DNA of 64,000 nucleotides, from positions 186,001 through 250,000 of the forward strand of contig NZ_JADKYZ010000008.1 in NCBI RefSeq assembly GCF_015354245.1, written 5' to 3'. This document shows positions 53,418-63,469 of the stretch, one piece after another. Position numbers and translations under genes: made by a program. Position 1 is the stretch's first letter. Every line of letters starts with the position of its first letter. The notes beneath the pieces were generated by a model. That model saw only the letters and a list, made by a program, of their open reading frames with translations. It made no database searches and was not told the DNA's origin. This stretch comes from Diaphorobacter caeni. Lineage in GTDB: Bacteria > Pseudomonadota > Gammaproteobacteria > Burkholderiales > Burkholderiaceae_C.

Positions 53418-54121
53418 AGGGCGATCCGGGAAGAATGGAGGCGCGCCAGCTCGCGCAGCGCCTCGCGTTGGGCAAAAAGGTGATGGCGCATGGCCTGCTC
53501 GGCCGCATCGGGATTGCGGCTCTTGAGCGCGGCGAACACGGCCAGATGCTCAGAAAGACTGTTGTCGAGCCGCCCCGGCGCATGCAGTTGCTGCAGCCGC
53601 GCAAGGCGCAGGATCTTGCGCAGATCGCCGATGCTCTGCGCGAGCCAGCGGTTGTCGGCCAGGGTGATGAAGGCTTCGTGGATGGCCAGATTGGCCGCGT
53701 AGTATTCGTTGATGTCGCCCGCGTCGGCGTGGCGCTGCAGGCGCTCGTGCAGCAACCCAAGAGCGTTGATGTCGGCCTCTGTCGCCTTCTGCGTGGCCTC
53801 GTAGGCGGCACGCCCCTCGAGCAGGCCGATCACCGGAAAGATCTCGTCCACGTCCCGCTCCGTGATCTGTGCCACGAAGCATCCACGGCGCGGCTCATGC
53901 CGGGCCAGCCCCTCGGCCACCAGCACCTTGAGCGCCTCGCGCAGCGGCGTGCGCGAGATCTCCAGCCGCTCACACAGCCGCACCTCGTCCAGAAAGCTGC
54001 CGGGGGCAAGCGTTCCGTCGAAGATCAGTTCCCGCAGGCGTTCCGCGACCTGATCGTGCATGGAGTTGACAAGCGTGCGCATGGCTTCCTCGAATCCATC
54101 CAGAGACATCAATCGGCACAT
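53414..54121 (-). CDS. GntR-family transcriptional regulator (FCD domain), MatR-like context
   Basis: A 235-residue regulator. The winged helix is in MHDQVAERLRELIFDGTLAPGSFLDEVRLCERLEISRTPLREALKVLVAEGLARHEPRRGCFV; the FCD domain has metal-binding-type residues in NLAIHEAFITLADN and LSEHLAVFAAL. It precedes and overlaps the malonyl-CoA decarboxylase gene, as MatR does in malonate operons, so malonate or malonyl-CoA is a plausible signal. Start may be 54121 or the ATG at 54109. Confidence 0.88.
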   Translation of the reverse strand: MCRLMSLDGFEEAMRTLVNSMHDQVAERLRELIFDGTLAPGSFLDEVRLCERLEISRTPLREALKVLVAEGLARHEPRRGCFVAQITERDVDEIFPVIGLLEGRAAYEATQKATEADINALGLLHERLQRHADAGDINEYYAANLAIHEAFITLADNRWLAQSIGDLRKILRLARLQQLHAPGRLDNSLSEHLAVFAALKSRNPDAAEQAMRHHLFAQREALRELARLHSSRIAL

Positions 54122-54200
54122 TCACATACAACGCGTTTCACCATCATCGCGCCGACATTGGTCGCCAACTGACGGCAATACGCATCCCCATGTGTAATTT

Positions 54201-54214
54201 TCCATAATTATGGA
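54201..54214. promoter_or_regulatory. Palindrome upstream of the second GntR gene
   Basis: TCCATAATTATGGA is a perfect 14-bp palindrome about 80 bp upstream of the minus-strand GntR start, in the only AT-rich part of the 123-bp gap. It is a candidate autoregulatory operator. Confidence 0.5.
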
Positions 54215-54244
54215 TGCATATGGCGATCTATGCCACTCGGGTAT

Positions 54245-55084
54245 TCACGCAGACTCGCCGTTGCCTTGCAGCCACGGGCGCATGTCTTTTCCGATGCGCA
54301 CCGCCAGACGCTTGAGGCGCGGCAGATACCTGATTTCCAGTTCACCGGATGACACGGCCGCGCGCGGAAAGATCAGATTGATGCCTCCCACCAGCCGGCC
54401 CGCGCAGAGGATCGGCACACCGATGGCACCGACCGCGGCTTCTCGATCCCAGTCACCGTCATTCACAGCATAGCCGCGTTCACGGGTGTCGGCGATCAGC
54501 CGATCGACGGCGGCACGGTCGCGGGCCATCTCGCCCACCGCGTCGTCGCGCTGCACCAACAAGGCGAGCAGCCCTTCCAGCTCGGCCTGCGAGCAGGCCG
54601 CCAGATAGGCGCGGCCCATGGCCGTGAAGAACAGCGGCAGCTTCTCGCCAATCATTCCGCGATGCTGAGACAGCAGGCTGAAGCGGTGCGTGCTCTCGCG
54701 CACCACCATGAAGCCGCCCTCCAGCGCACCCAGATCACAAGGCCACATCAGGTCCGGAAGCGCCGCCCGCATCAGCGGCAGCGCGACCTGATCGACCCAG
54801 TCGTCATGCACGAATCCTTCGCTCAGGCTGCGCACGGCGAACGTCAGGTAGTACTGCCCTTCCTTCTCGCCGCGCCGAACGAACCCATCGGCACGCAAGG
54901 TCTCGAGCAGGCGCTTGACGGTCGTGCGATGCACGCCACAGACCTGCGCGATTTCGGTGGTCGAGGCGATGCCGCCCGGTGCGCGGTTCAGTGCCTGCAG
55001 CACCTGAAGCCCGCGCGAGAGGCTGCGCACTTCCTTGTAGTCGGCATCGGCAGACGAGGCCGGAATCCCGCGTCGTGTCGTCAT
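54245..55084 (-). CDS. mhpR: IclR-family regulator of the mhp operon
   Basis: A 279-residue regulator. VRSLSRGLQVLQALNRAPGGIASTTEIAQVCGVHRTTVKRLLETLRADGFV is the winged helix-turn-helix; the rest is the IclR effector-binding domain ending in LKRLAVRIGKDMRPWL. Its place divergent from mhpA, with an MhpR-type operator between, identifies it as MhpR, which in E. coli activates the pathway with 3-hydroxyphenylpropionate. The ATG at 55084 is used; the 24 residues before it are not part of the family. Confidence 0.88.
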   Translation of the reverse strand: MTTRRGIPASSADADYKEVRSLSRGLQVLQALNRAPGGIASTTEIAQVCGVHRTTVKRLLETLRADGFVRRGEKEGQYYLTFAVRSLSEGFVHDDWVDQVALPLMRAALPDLMWPCDLGALEGGFMVVRESTHRFSLLSQHRGMIGEKLPLFFTAMGRAYLAACSQAELEGLLALLVQRDDAVGEMARDRAAVDRLIADTRERGYAVNDGDWDREAAVGAIGVPILCAGRLVGGINLIFPRAAVSSGELEIRYLPRLKRLAVRIGKDMRPWLQGNGESA

Positions 55085-55188
55085 GAAAGACTTTTCCTGG
55101 AGCGTGTGTCGATCTCGGCACGAGGCCGCGCCTGAAAGACCGTGTGGAGATCGCAAACACGTTCTTAAGGGTTAGCTCGCGGAATTAT

Positions 55189-55203
55189 GTGCACCTGGTG
55201 CAC
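55189..55203. promoter_or_regulatory. MhpR-type operator
   Basis: GTGCACC-T-GGTGCAC is a 15-bp inverted repeat in the gap between mhpR and mhpA, 81 bp before the mhpA start. It agrees, as far as I recall it, with the palindromic operator described for E. coli MhpR (core GGTGCACCTGGTGCAC). Confidence 0.75.
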
Positions 55204-55283
55204 GCAGTTCTCAGTGTACCGGCAGGCCTTGAGAATCATCAAAGCTTATCGCCTTTCACTGATATTTCTCACGGAGACGCCCC

Positions 55284-57058
55284 ATGACAGCCACCCCAAC
55301 GAGACAGCATGCATCCGACTCGCACGACGTGATCATCGTCGGCGCGGGCCCGGTGGGTTTGACCATCGCCAACATACTCGGCATCGCAGGCGTCAGCGTG
55401 CTGGTGGTCGAGAAGCTCGATCAGGTCATTGACTACCCGCGCGCCATCGGCATCGACGACGAAGCACTGCGCACGCTGCAGGCCGCAGGACTCGCTGATC
55501 AGGTGCAGGCCCACATCACGCCCGATCACTGGATGCGCTTCTACACCGCGAGCGGTCAGTGCTTCGCCTCCATCGAGCCGCGCACCGACGAGTTCGGCTG
55601 GTCGCGCCGCAATGCGTTCATCCAGCCGCAGGTCGACGAGATCCTGTACCAGGGCCTCAAGCGCTTCCCGCACGTGCAAGTGCTGTTCGGCCATGAACTC
55701 CAGCAGTTCTCGCAGAACGACGCGGGCGTGCAAGCCACCATCAAGAGCGGTGACGGCAGCGAGCGCAGCGTGTCCGCCCGCTATCTGGTCGCCTGCGACG
55801 GCGGCAACAGCCTCGTGCGCCGCACACTCAACGTGCCCTATAAGGGCGCACCAAACCCAACCAATGGATCGTCGTCGACGTGCGCAACGACCCGCTCGGC
55901 ACGCCGCACATCGACATGCACTGCGACCCCGAGCGTCCCTATGTCTCGGCCGCCCTGCCCCACGGCATCCGCCGCTTCGAGTTCATGGTGATGCCCGGCG
56001 AGACCGAGGAAGAGCTCTCCAAGCCCGAGAACCTCGCCAAGCTCATGCAGAAGGTCGTCGCCGATCCCGACAAGGTGGACTACATCCGCAAGCGCGTCTA
56101 CACCCACAACGCCCGCCTTGCCGCGCGCTTTCGCGTGGGCCGCATCCTGCTGGCGGGCGACGCTGCGCACATCATGCCCGTGTGGCAGGGACAGGGCTAC
56201 AACAGCGGCATGCGCGACGCGGGCAATCTCGCATGGAAGCTCGCGATGGTCGTCCAGGGCCAGGCCGACGCCGCGCTGCTCGACAGCTACGAGCAGGAGC
56301 GCCGCGCCCACGCACGCAGCATGATCCACCTCTCCGAAGTCGCGGGCGACATCTTCGCGCCCGAAAGCCACACGGTGGCCAAAGTGCGCGACACCGCCAT
56401 GCTCGCGCTCAACGTGCTGCCGCCCGTCAAGCAGTACTTCGCCGAGATGCGCTTCAAGCCCATGCCGCGCTACGAACAGGGCGTGGTGCTGCACCAGACC
56501 GCCACCACCAATCGCGGCGCGAAGATGCCGTTCGGCGGGCTGCTCGACGGCTCGGGCGACACGCCGATGAGCCGCCTGCTCGGCCTGATGGCGGAGAAGA
56601 AGGAATCACTGGTCGGTCGCCTCGTGCATGGTCTGCAGGTGCCCGAGCCCAGCCCCATCGGCCGCATGTTCATCCAGCCGCGCGTCACCACCACATCCGG
56701 CGACACCATGCGCCTCGACGATGTCATAGGCCTGCACTTCGCCGTCATCGCCTGGGGCACGGACCCGGGCTATGGCATGGACGAGTCCGCGCTCGAATTC
56801 TGGCGACGTCTCGGCGCGCGCCTCATCCGCGTGATGCCGAGCGTGCAACTCCAGCATTCATCGCCGACGGGAGACGGCGTCATCACGCTCGGCGATGCCC
56901 AGGGCCGCATCAAGGAGTGGTTCAGCACGCAGTCCAAATCCATCGTCTTCGTAAGACCCGACCGCTTCGTCGCCGCGCTCGCTTCGCCGCAGGAAGTCTC
57001 GGACGTGACCGAGCAACTGGCCCACGCGATGCACGCCCGCATGGAGGTGCACGCATGA
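55284..57058 (+). pseudogene. mhpA: 3-(3-hydroxyphenyl)propionate hydroxylase, interrupted by a frameshift
   Basis: The first part (55284 to about 55852) encodes the FAD-binding opening [29 protein letters not shown] through [22 protein letters not shown]. The rest of the enzyme is in the +1-shifted frame, from [27 protein letters not shown] through [30 protein letters not shown] to the stop at 57058. Restoring one C in the run after 55850 (GCACC to GCACCC) joins the frames exactly as in intact homologues. The complete protein would be about 591 residues, normal for MhpA. The stop overlaps the mhpB start (ATGA). It may be a true recent mutation or a sequencing error. Confidence 0.85.
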
Positions 57059-58029
57059 CCTACACCGCCTCTCCCCAACGCGCCAGCCGCGCTTTTCTGG
57101 GCATGTCGCATTCACCGCTGCTGGGCCTCAACCACATCGATGACGAGGACCAGATGGCCATCGACGTTGCCGTGAGCGCCGCTCGCACCTTCGTGCACGA
57201 GTTCGCGCCCGAGCTCATCGTGCTGATCGGCCCCGACCACTACAACGGCTTCTTCAACGAGCTCATGCCCCCGTTCTGCATCGGCTCCGAGGCCACGGCC
57301 GTAGGCGACTACCTGTCTCCCGCCGGCCCGCTCAACGTCGCGCAGGACCAGGCGCTCGCGCTTGCCAGTCACCTGATGGACGACGATTTCGACATGGCGG
57401 TGTCGCGCCGCATGCGGGTCGATCATGGATTCTCGCAGGCGCTGCAGTTCCTGTGGGACGACGAGATGAACACGCCGCCCGTCATCCCGATGTTCGTGAA
57501 CTCCGTCGCGCAGCCGAGCATCGCGCGCCTCTCGCGCTGCCGCGCGCTGGGCCAGAGCATCGGCCGATTTCTCGACACCTTGCCCCAGCGCACGCTGCTG
57601 ATCGGCTCGGGCGGCCTGTCGCACGAACCGCCGGTGCCCACCATGGAACACCCCGATCCGGCGATTCGCGAGCGCATCACCGACAAGCGAACGCCCACCC
57701 AGCAGGAGCGCGACGCCAAGACCGAGCGCGTGAAAGCCGCCGGCATGGCGCTTGCCAACGGCGAAGCGTGGATGAAGCCGCTCAACCCCGAATGGGACCG
57801 CCACTGGATGCACGCCATGGCAAGCGGTGAACTCGATGCGCTCTGCGCGACGAGCGAGGAATCCATATCGAAAGAAGCAGGCAACTCCGCGCACGAATCC
57901 AAGACGTGGCTCGTCGCCCGCAGCGCCCTGCCGCTGAATACCGAACTGCCCTGCCCGCTCCAGTCCTACCGCTGCATGCCCGCGCTGATCGCGGGCTACG
58001 GCGTGATGTTCATGCATACCAAGAACTGA
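57055..58029 (+). CDS. mhpB: 2,3-dihydroxyphenylpropionate 1,2-dioxygenase
   Basis: A 324-residue class III (LigB-type) extradiol dioxygenase that opens the catechol ring of 2,3-dihydroxyphenylpropionate. [14 protein letters not shown] and [25 protein letters not shown] hold iron-binding or catalytic histidines; [17 protein letters not shown] and [14 protein letters not shown] are further conserved parts. It is coupled to mhpA by an ATGA overlap, so the frameshift in mhpA could reduce its translation through polarity. Confidence 0.93.
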   Translation: MTYTASPQRASRAFLGMSHSPLLGLNHIDDEDQMAIDVAVSAARTFVHEFAPELIVLIGPDHYNGFFNELMPPFCIGSEATAVGDYLSPAGPLNVAQDQALALASHLMDDDFDMAVSRRMRVDHGFSQALQFLWDDEMNTPPVIPMFVNSVAQPSIARLSRCRALGQSIGRFLDTLPQRTLLIGSGGLSHEPPVPTMEHPDPAIRERITDKRTPTQQERDAKTERVKAAGMALANGEAWMKPLNPEWDRHWMHAMASGELDALCATSEESISKEAGNSAHESKTWLVARSALPLNTELPCPLQSYRCMPALIAGYGVMFMHTKN

Positions 58030-58067
58030 ACGCATCCGCCGAATTCAAACCATCCCTTCAACGCTCC

Positions 58068-58871
58068 ATGAACGCTCCAACCCAAGACATCGCACGCTGG
58101 GCAGAACGCCTTCGCGAGGCCGAGGCCAATGCAACCCCCATCGCGCCACTGCGCGATGAAATTCCCGACAACGAGACGGCCTACGCCGTGCAGCTCGCCA
58201 ACGTGCGCCACGCCCAATCGCAGGGTCGCCGCATCGTCGGCCGCAAGATCGGCCTGACCTCGCTCGCCGTGCAAAAGCAGCTTGGCGTAGACCAGCCCGA
58301 CTTCGGCACGCTGTTCGCCGACATGGTCCATGGCGATGATGAAGTCATCCCACTCACACGCACGCTGCAGCCCAAGGTCGAGGCCGAGGTCGCGCTGGTG
58401 CTTGAGCGCGATCTCGATCTGGTCGACGCCACTCTGGTCGACGTGATCAACGCAACCGCCTATGTACTGCCTGCCATCGAAATCGTCAGCAGCCGCATCG
58501 CCCAGTGGAACATCCGCTTCATCGACACCGTCGCCGACAACGCGTCGAGCGGCCTCGTCGTGCTCGGCGGCGTGCCCACCAAGCTCAACGCGCTCGATCT
58601 CAAGCTCTGCGAGATGACGATGACGCGCGGCACCGGCACCGACATTGGCACAGACATCGTCTCCACCGGCAACGGCGCCGCCTGTCTCGGCCATCCGCTC
58701 AACGCCAGCGTGTGGCTGGCGCGCAAGCTCGCAAGCCTCGGCACGCCGCTGCGCGCGGGCGATCTCGTGTTGACCGGCGCACTCGGTCCGATGGTGCCTG
58801 TGCTGCCGGGTGACCGCTTCGAGGCTCGCATCTCCGGCGTGGGCTGCGTGCGCGCCCAATTCGGCCATTGA
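58068..58871 (+). CDS. mhpD: 2-keto-4-pentenoate hydratase
   Basis: A 267-residue hydratase of the FAH-like MhpD/BphH/XylJ family, forming 4-hydroxy-2-oxovalerate from 2-hydroxypenta-2,4-dienoate. [44 protein letters not shown] with its metal-binding Glu residues, and [35 protein letters not shown] are signatures. It starts 38 bp after mhpB. The next pathway genes mhpE and mhpF do not follow in the window. Confidence 0.93.
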   Translation: MNAPTQDIARWAERLREAEANATPIAPLRDEIPDNETAYAVQLANVRHAQSQGRRIVGRKIGLTSLAVQKQLGVDQPDFGTLFADMVHGDDEVIPLTRTLQPKVEAEVALVLERDLDLVDATLVDVINATAYVLPAIEIVSSRIAQWNIRFIDTVADNASSGLVVLGGVPTKLNALDLKLCEMTMTRGTGTDIGTDIVSTGNGAACLGHPLNASVWLARKLASLGTPLRAGDLVLTGALGPMVPVLPGDRFEARISGVGCVRAQFGH

Positions 58872-58939
58872 GCCTCACTTTTTCCCGCTCCCGACAGGAC
58901 GTTCAAACGTCCATCCCAAAAGACCACAGAGACATCATC

Positions 58940-59956
58940 ATGCGCAATCGTCGTCGCTCCTTTTCCATCCGCTCCGCCACCTCTGCCCTGACCCTGGCCG
59001 TCGGCATCGCACTGCTCCCTGTTGGCGCGCAGGCGCAGTCCACGGCGGCCAAGGGCAGCTTCCCGACCAAGGCCATCACCATCGTCGTGCCGTTTCCCGC
59101 TGGCGGCATCACGGACAACGTGACCCGCACGCTCGCCACCAAGGTCAGTGACCAGCTCGGCAAGCCCGTCATCGTCGACAACCGCCCTGGCGGCGGCGGC
59201 CAGATCGCTGCGGGCGCCGTGCGCCAGCAGCCCGCGGACGGCCACACCCTCTTCGTCGCCGCCACCGAAATGTTCGCGATCAACCCCACGCTGTACCGCA
59301 ACTTCTCGTACGACCCCAACAAGGACTTCACGCCCGTCACTCCGCTGGCCTCGTCGCCGCTGGTGCTGGTCGTACCTGCCAACAGCCCTATGAGCAGCCT
59401 GAACGACGTGATCCAGCAGGCCAAGTCGCGCACCAACGGCCTCACCTTCGCATCGCAGGGCGTGGGCTCCATCGGCCACCTGCTCGGAGAAATGTTCCGC
59501 ACCAAGGTCGGCGGCAACTTCAGCCATGTCGCCTACAAGGGCTCTGCCCCTGCGCTGCAGGACGTGATGGGTGGCCAGGTCGACTTCATGTTCGATCCGG
59601 TCATCACCACCGCCCCGCTGATCGCGGGCAAGCGCCTCAAGCCCGTCGCCATCGCCGCCGACAAGCGCTCGCCGCAGATGCCCGACGTCCCCACCGTCGC
59701 CGAGCTCGGCGTGAACGGCATCAACGCCGGCGTGTGGTTCGGCGCCGTCGTGAAGGCCGGCACGCCCGCTCCCATCGTGCAACGCCTGAACCAGGCCTTC
59801 GCCGCCGCATTGAAGGACCCCGACGTGGTCAAGCGCTTCAACGACCAGGGCATGCAGAGCTTCGCCTCCTCGCCCGAAGACTTTGGCAAGTACATGCGCA
59901 ACGAGCAGATGCGCTGGTCAGCGCTCGTCAAGGCCAGCGGCGCCTCCATCGACTGA
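58940..59956 (+). CDS. Bug-family (TctC) solute-binding protein in the mhp operon
   Basis: A 338-residue secreted receptor. The signal peptide has an arginine-rich n-region ([12 protein letters not shown]) and ends near GAQAQS; the mature part begins [30 protein letters not shown] with [18 protein letters not shown]. It lies between mhpD and mhpC, so an aromatic acid such as phenylpropionate is a likely ligand. No membrane components are nearby. ATG 58940 is chosen because it opens the signal peptide. Confidence 0.9.
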   Translation: MRNRRRSFSIRSATSALTLAVGIALLPVGAQAQSTAAKGSFPTKAITIVVPFPAGGITDNVTRTLATKVSDQLGKPVIVDNRPGGGGQIAAGAVRQQPADGHTLFVAATEMFAINPTLYRNFSYDPNKDFTPVTPLASSPLVLVVPANSPMSSLNDVIQQAKSRTNGLTFASQGVGSIGHLLGEMFRTKVGGNFSHVAYKGSAPALQDVMGGQVDFMFDPVITTAPLIAGKRLKPVAIAADKRSPQMPDVPTVAELGVNGINAGVWFGAVVKAGTPAPIVQRLNQAFAAALKDPDVVKRFNDQGMQSFASSPEDFGKYMRNEQMRWSALVKASGASID

Positions 59957-60005
59957 AGACGGCACAACCGGCCGCCCAAGAGACACACAGCAAAAGGACA
60001 TCGAC

Positions 60006-60875
60006 ATGACCACGGAAATCACCGAAGCAGCGACCAGCCGCTTCATCACCATCAACGGCGTCACCGAAGACGGCAAGCCCCTGCAACTGCACTACAACGA
60101 CGTCGGCACGGGCGAACAAGTCGTGGTCATGCTCCACGGTTCCGGCCCCGGTGCGAGCGGCTGGGCGAATTTCCATCGCAACATCGAGCCGCTCATCAGC
60201 GCGGGCTACCGCGTCATCCTGCTCGACTGCCCCGGCTGGAGCAAGAGCGACACCATCATCAGCACTGGCTCGCGCAGCGATCTGAATGCCCGCTGCCTGA
60301 AAGCGGTGCTCGACCAGCTCGGCATCGCCAAGGTCCACATCATCGGCAACTCCATGGGCGCCCACAGCGCGGTCGGCTTCGCGCTCGCCAACCCGCAAAA
60401 CGTCGACAAGCTCATCCTCATGGGCGGCGGCACCGGTGGCCCCAGCCAGTTCGTGCCCATGCCGACCGAAGGCATCAAGCTCATCGGTGCGCTCTACCGC
60501 GACCCCACGGTCGAGAATCTCAAGCGCATGATGAACGTCTTCGTCTACGACGCGAGCAGCCTCACGGAAGAGCTGTACCAACAGCGCCTGGCCAACATCC
60601 TCGCGCGCCGCGACCATCTGGAGAATTTCGTCAAGAGCCTGCAGGTCTTTCCGAAGCAGTTCAGCGACTACGGGCACCGGCTCCCGGAGATCAAGGCCCA
60701 GACCTTGGTGATCTGGGGGCGCGATGACCGTTTCGTGCCGCTGGACGTGGGACTGCGCGTGATCTGGGGGATTCCGAATGCGGAGATGCACATCTTCAAC
60801 CAGTGCGGGCACTGGGCGCAGTGGGAACATGCGGAGGTGTTCAACTCGATGGTGCGGGAGTTTCTTGCGCGTTGA
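60006..60875 (+). CDS. mhpC: 2-hydroxy-6-oxonona-2,4-dienedioate hydrolase
   Basis: A 289-residue alpha/beta-hydrolase that cleaves the ring-fission product of the mhp pathway. The oxyanion motif is [15 protein letters not shown], the nucleophile is in [12 protein letters not shown], the acid in [13 protein letters not shown] and the histidine in [13 protein letters not shown]. These match the MhpC/BphD C-C hydrolases. It ends the operon in this window, 49 bp after the Bug gene, and is convergent with lgt across a large inverted repeat. Confidence 0.92.
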   Translation: MTTEITEAATSRFITINGVTEDGKPLQLHYNDVGTGEQVVVMLHGSGPGASGWANFHRNIEPLISAGYRVILLDCPGWSKSDTIISTGSRSDLNARCLKAVLDQLGIAKVHIIGNSMGAHSAVGFALANPQNVDKLILMGGGTGGPSQFVPMPTEGIKLIGALYRDPTVENLKRMMNVFVYDASSLTEELYQQRLANILARRDHLENFVKSLQVFPKQFSDYGHRLPEIKAQTLVIWGRDDRFVPLDVGLRVIWGIPNAEMHIFNQCGHWAQWEHAEVFNSMVREFLAR

Positions 60876-60920
60876 TTTCTCTACGCGTTGAAATACTGTT
60901 TTGTTGACTTGGCGTGGTTT

Positions 60921-61432
60921 GGCTGGGGGGTTGCTTACGGAGGCCGGGACTGCCTCCGGCGGGGCAATCACTTTTTGCTTGCGCGCAAAAAGTAATCAAA
61001 AACGCGCTTGGAAGTCATCCGGCAGAACTCGCTTTGCGCTGCGCGCGCCGCTCGGACAACCGCCGGAGATCAGTTTTGAAGAGGTGTGTCGGCACATCGC
61101 TTCGCTCGTGCCGGGGTGTTTGCATAGCTGCGTTAGGACTCGAACGCCCACTGCTCTTTTGAGTGTGCAATGCTGAAGCGACTGTTCGCAAATAAGGCTG
61201 CTCTCGCCCTCCCGCATCTCGCGAAGTCGCGAGATGCCCGGCACGAGCGAAGCAACGTGCCGAACACACCTCTTATGAAATATCTAGCTCGCGGCGGTTG
61301 TCCGAACGAAGCGACGCAGGAGCGAAGTGAGTTCTGCCGCGGGTATTGAAAAGCGCGTTTTTGGTTACTTTTTGCGCGCAAGCAAAAAGTGACTCCGCCG
61401 CCGGGCGGAACTCCCGGCCTCCGCCCCCAGCA
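60921..61432. repeat. Large inverted repeat (two ~196-bp arms) between convergent genes
   Basis: Left arm 60921-61116 and right arm 61237-61432 are imperfect reverse complements. Shared words, read into the centre, are CGGAGGCCGGGA, TCACTTTTTGCTTGCGCGC followed by AAAAAGTAA, CAAAAACGCGCTT, GGCAGAACTC, TCGGACAACCGCC and GCTTCGCTCGTGCCGGG. The 120-bp centre carries a further 11-bp palindrome, GCATCTCGCGA/TCGCGAGATGC at 61214-61237. No gene is found in the 576-bp gap 60876-61451; open frames here are by-products of the repeat. It could end transcription from both sides or be a pair of inverted intergenic elements. Confidence 0.8.
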
Positions 61433-61451
61433 CAAGCAGCAGAAGAAAAAT

Positions 61452-62261
61452 TCAAGAACGCTGCTTGTGAGCCCACCCCCACATGGCAGCCCCCGCCAGA
61501 ATCATAGGCAAGCACAACCACTGCCCCATGCTCAGCCCCAAAGACAGAATCCCGAGGAAGTCATCCGGCTCCCGGAAGTACTCCGCGATGAAGCGGAACA
61601 CGCCATAGCCGACAAGAAAAGCCGCCGACACCTCCCCCAGCTTCCGTGGCTTGCGCGCGTACAGCCACAAGAGGATGAACAGCAGCAAGCCCTCCATCAG
61701 CACTTGGTAAATCTGCGAAGGATGCCGGGGCAGCATCGAGCCGCTCTGGGGGAACACCATGCCCCACGGCAGATCGGGTGACGAGAAGCGGCCCCAGAGT
61801 TCGCCGTTGATGAAGTTGCCGATGCGTCCGGCGGCAAGGCCGGTGGGGACGCAGGGTGCGATGAAGTCGGTCACTTCGAGCCATGGACGTTTGCGCGAGT
61901 GGGCGAACCAGATCATCGAGGCGATCACGCCGAGCATGCCGCCGTGAAAGCTCATTCCGCCCTGCCAGACGAAGAAGATTTCCAGCGGATGCGACAGATA
62001 GTAGCCCGGCTTGTAGAACAGGCAATAGCCGAGCCGTCCACCCACGACCACGCCGACGACGCCGAGGAACAGGATGTCCTCCACATCCTTGCGTGTCCAA
62101 GCGCGCTCTCCGGTCATGGATGCGTAGGGTTCGTGCTTCAGGCGTCGTGTGCCGAGGAACATGAACAGGCCGAAAGCGACCAGATAGGTGATGCCATACC
62201 AGTGGATGGCGAGCGGGCCGAGTTGCAGGGCCACGGGATCGATATGCGGGTACATCAGCAT
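61452..62261 (-). CDS. lgt: Prolipoprotein diacylglyceryl transferase
   Basis: A 269-residue inner-membrane enzyme that attaches diacylglycerol to the lipobox cysteine of prolipoproteins. Seven membrane segments are visible; [24 protein letters not shown] opens the protein, [11 protein letters not shown] carries the essential histidine and [14 protein letters not shown] is the Lgt signature. FREPDDFLG near the end is also conserved. ATG 62261 (MLMYPHIDP) is preferred; 62270 is possible. It would modify the repetitive lipoprotein encoded at 12.5 kb, among others. Confidence 0.95.
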   Translation of the reverse strand: MLMYPHIDPVALQLGPLAIHWYGITYLVAFGLFMFLGTRRLKHEPYASMTGERAWTRKDVEDILFLGVVGVVVGGRLGYCLFYKPGYYLSHPLEIFFVWQGGMSFHGGMLGVIASMIWFAHSRKRPWLEVTDFIAPCVPTGLAAGRIGNFINGELWGRFSSPDLPWGMVFPQSGSMLPRHPSQIYQVLMEGLLLFILLWLYARKPRKLGEVSAAFLVGYGVFRFIAEYFREPDDFLGILSLGLSMGQWLCLPMILAGAAMWGWAHKQRS

Positions 62262-62422
62262 GGGCGGCATTGTGCCGCATGCGCCTGTCCGCATCGGGCA
62301 TCACGGGTTTGCAACGGACGCTCGATGCGGATCGTTCGGCCGATCGTGCAGACGCACAAACTGGCAGAATCTGTGCGATCGATGTCCTTGCTGCCACATT
62401 GAATCCGCCGCACACTGAGCCC

Positions 62423-63469
62423 ATGCCAAGGAACACCACGCCATCCCCTGCCGCCCACCCTCCACGCGCCGACGAAGGCCATCTTGTGGTCTGCGTCGGG
62501 TATGAAGGTGCGATGATTCTCGACATCGTCGGGCCGCTGCAGGTGTTCGCGACGGCCAACGACATCCGCATCAAGCAGGGACTGGGGGCCTGGTATCAGA
62601 CGCTGCTGGTTGCGGACGACGCAAGCGGCACGGTGAGCACCTCGAGCGGCATCCGGATGCTGGCCGATGGCAGTTGGCGCGGTCTGGATCTGCCCACCAA
62701 CTCCACGGTGTTGATTCCCGGCGGCGACGGCATTGACGTGATCCAGCATGACGAGGCGCTGCGGGCATGGCTACAGCACATCGAGCCGCGCGTGATGCGG
62801 CTCGGCTCCGTCTGCTCGGGCGCGCTGGTGCTGGCGCGCGCGGGGCTGCTCGATGGCATGGCGGCGACCACGCACTGGTGCCGGGTCGATCAACTGCGCG
62901 AGATGAAGCCCGACATCGCGGTGGACGGCGACCGGCTGCACACCTTCGAAGCCGGGCATCCGGTCTACGGCCATCTGTTCACCTCGGCCGGAGTGACGGC
63001 GGGCATCGATCTGGCGCTGGCGCTGGTTGAGGCCGATCTGGGCCGTGCGAGCGCGCTTGCAGTTGCGCGGCAACTGGTGATGTTCATGCGACGGCCCGGC
63101 GGTCAGGCTCAGTTCAGCCCGCTGCTCGCGCCCGAGACCACGCAGGCCCCGCGTCTGGCGCAACTGCTTGACTGGATTCCCGGGCAGATCGGCTCCGACC
63201 TCAGCGTGGACCGTCTGGCCGAGCAATCCTGCCTGCCACCACGCACGCTCGCACGGGTGTTTCAAAAGGAGCTGGGCACCACGCCCGCGAAGTATGTGGA
63301 GCGCGTGCGCGTCGAGGCCGCCTCGGCCCTGCTCGGACAGCAGCAGGCGAGCGTGGCCACCGTCGCCCGGCTCTGCGGGTTTGGACATCCGGAAAACCTG
63401 CGCCGCAGCTTCCACAAGCATCTCGCGGTGAGCCCGCAGGCCTTTGCCGAGCGCTTCGGCTCCGGCTGA
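62423..63469 (+). CDS. GlxA-family AraC-type transcriptional regulator
   Basis: A 348-residue regulator with an N-terminal DJ-1/PfpI domain (LVVCVGYEGAMILDIVGPLQVFATAND, nucleophile elbow LGSVCSGALVLARAGLLDG) and a C-terminal AraC domain with two helix-turn-helices (SVDRLAEQSCLPPRTLARVFQKELG and SVATVARLCGFGHPENLRRSFHKHL). Such proteins control catabolic genes; the effector is not known. ATG 62423 is chosen over upstream in-frame starts because the earlier codons overlap the lgt promoter region. It is divergent from lgt. Confidence 0.88.
   Translation: MPRNTTPSPAAHPPRADEGHLVVCVGYEGAMILDIVGPLQVFATANDIRIKQGLGAWYQTLLVADDASGTVSTSSGIRMLADGSWRGLDLPTNSTVLIPGGDGIDVIQHDEALRAWLQHIEPRVMRLGSVCSGALVLARAGLLDGMAATTHWCRVDQLREMKPDIAVDGDRLHTFEAGHPVYGHLFTSAGVTAGIDLALALVEADLGRASALAVARQLVMFMRRPGGQAQFSPLLAPETTQAPRLAQLLDWIPGQIGSDLSVDRLAEQSCLPPRTLARVFQKELGTTPAKYVERVRVEAASALLGQQQASVATVARLCGFGHPENLRRSFHKHLAVSPQAFAERFGSG

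Noticed and set aside
55429-58029. An 866-residue plus-strand open frame covering mhpA and mhpB
   Set aside because: Only its last 324 residues (mhpB) are real; the first part reads mhpA out of frame as Arg/Ala-rich sequence.
60901-61521. Short open frames on both strands sharing FCLRAKSNQKRA
   Set aside because: They come from the two arms of the inverted repeat; the same peptide on both strands is a by-product of DNA symmetry.
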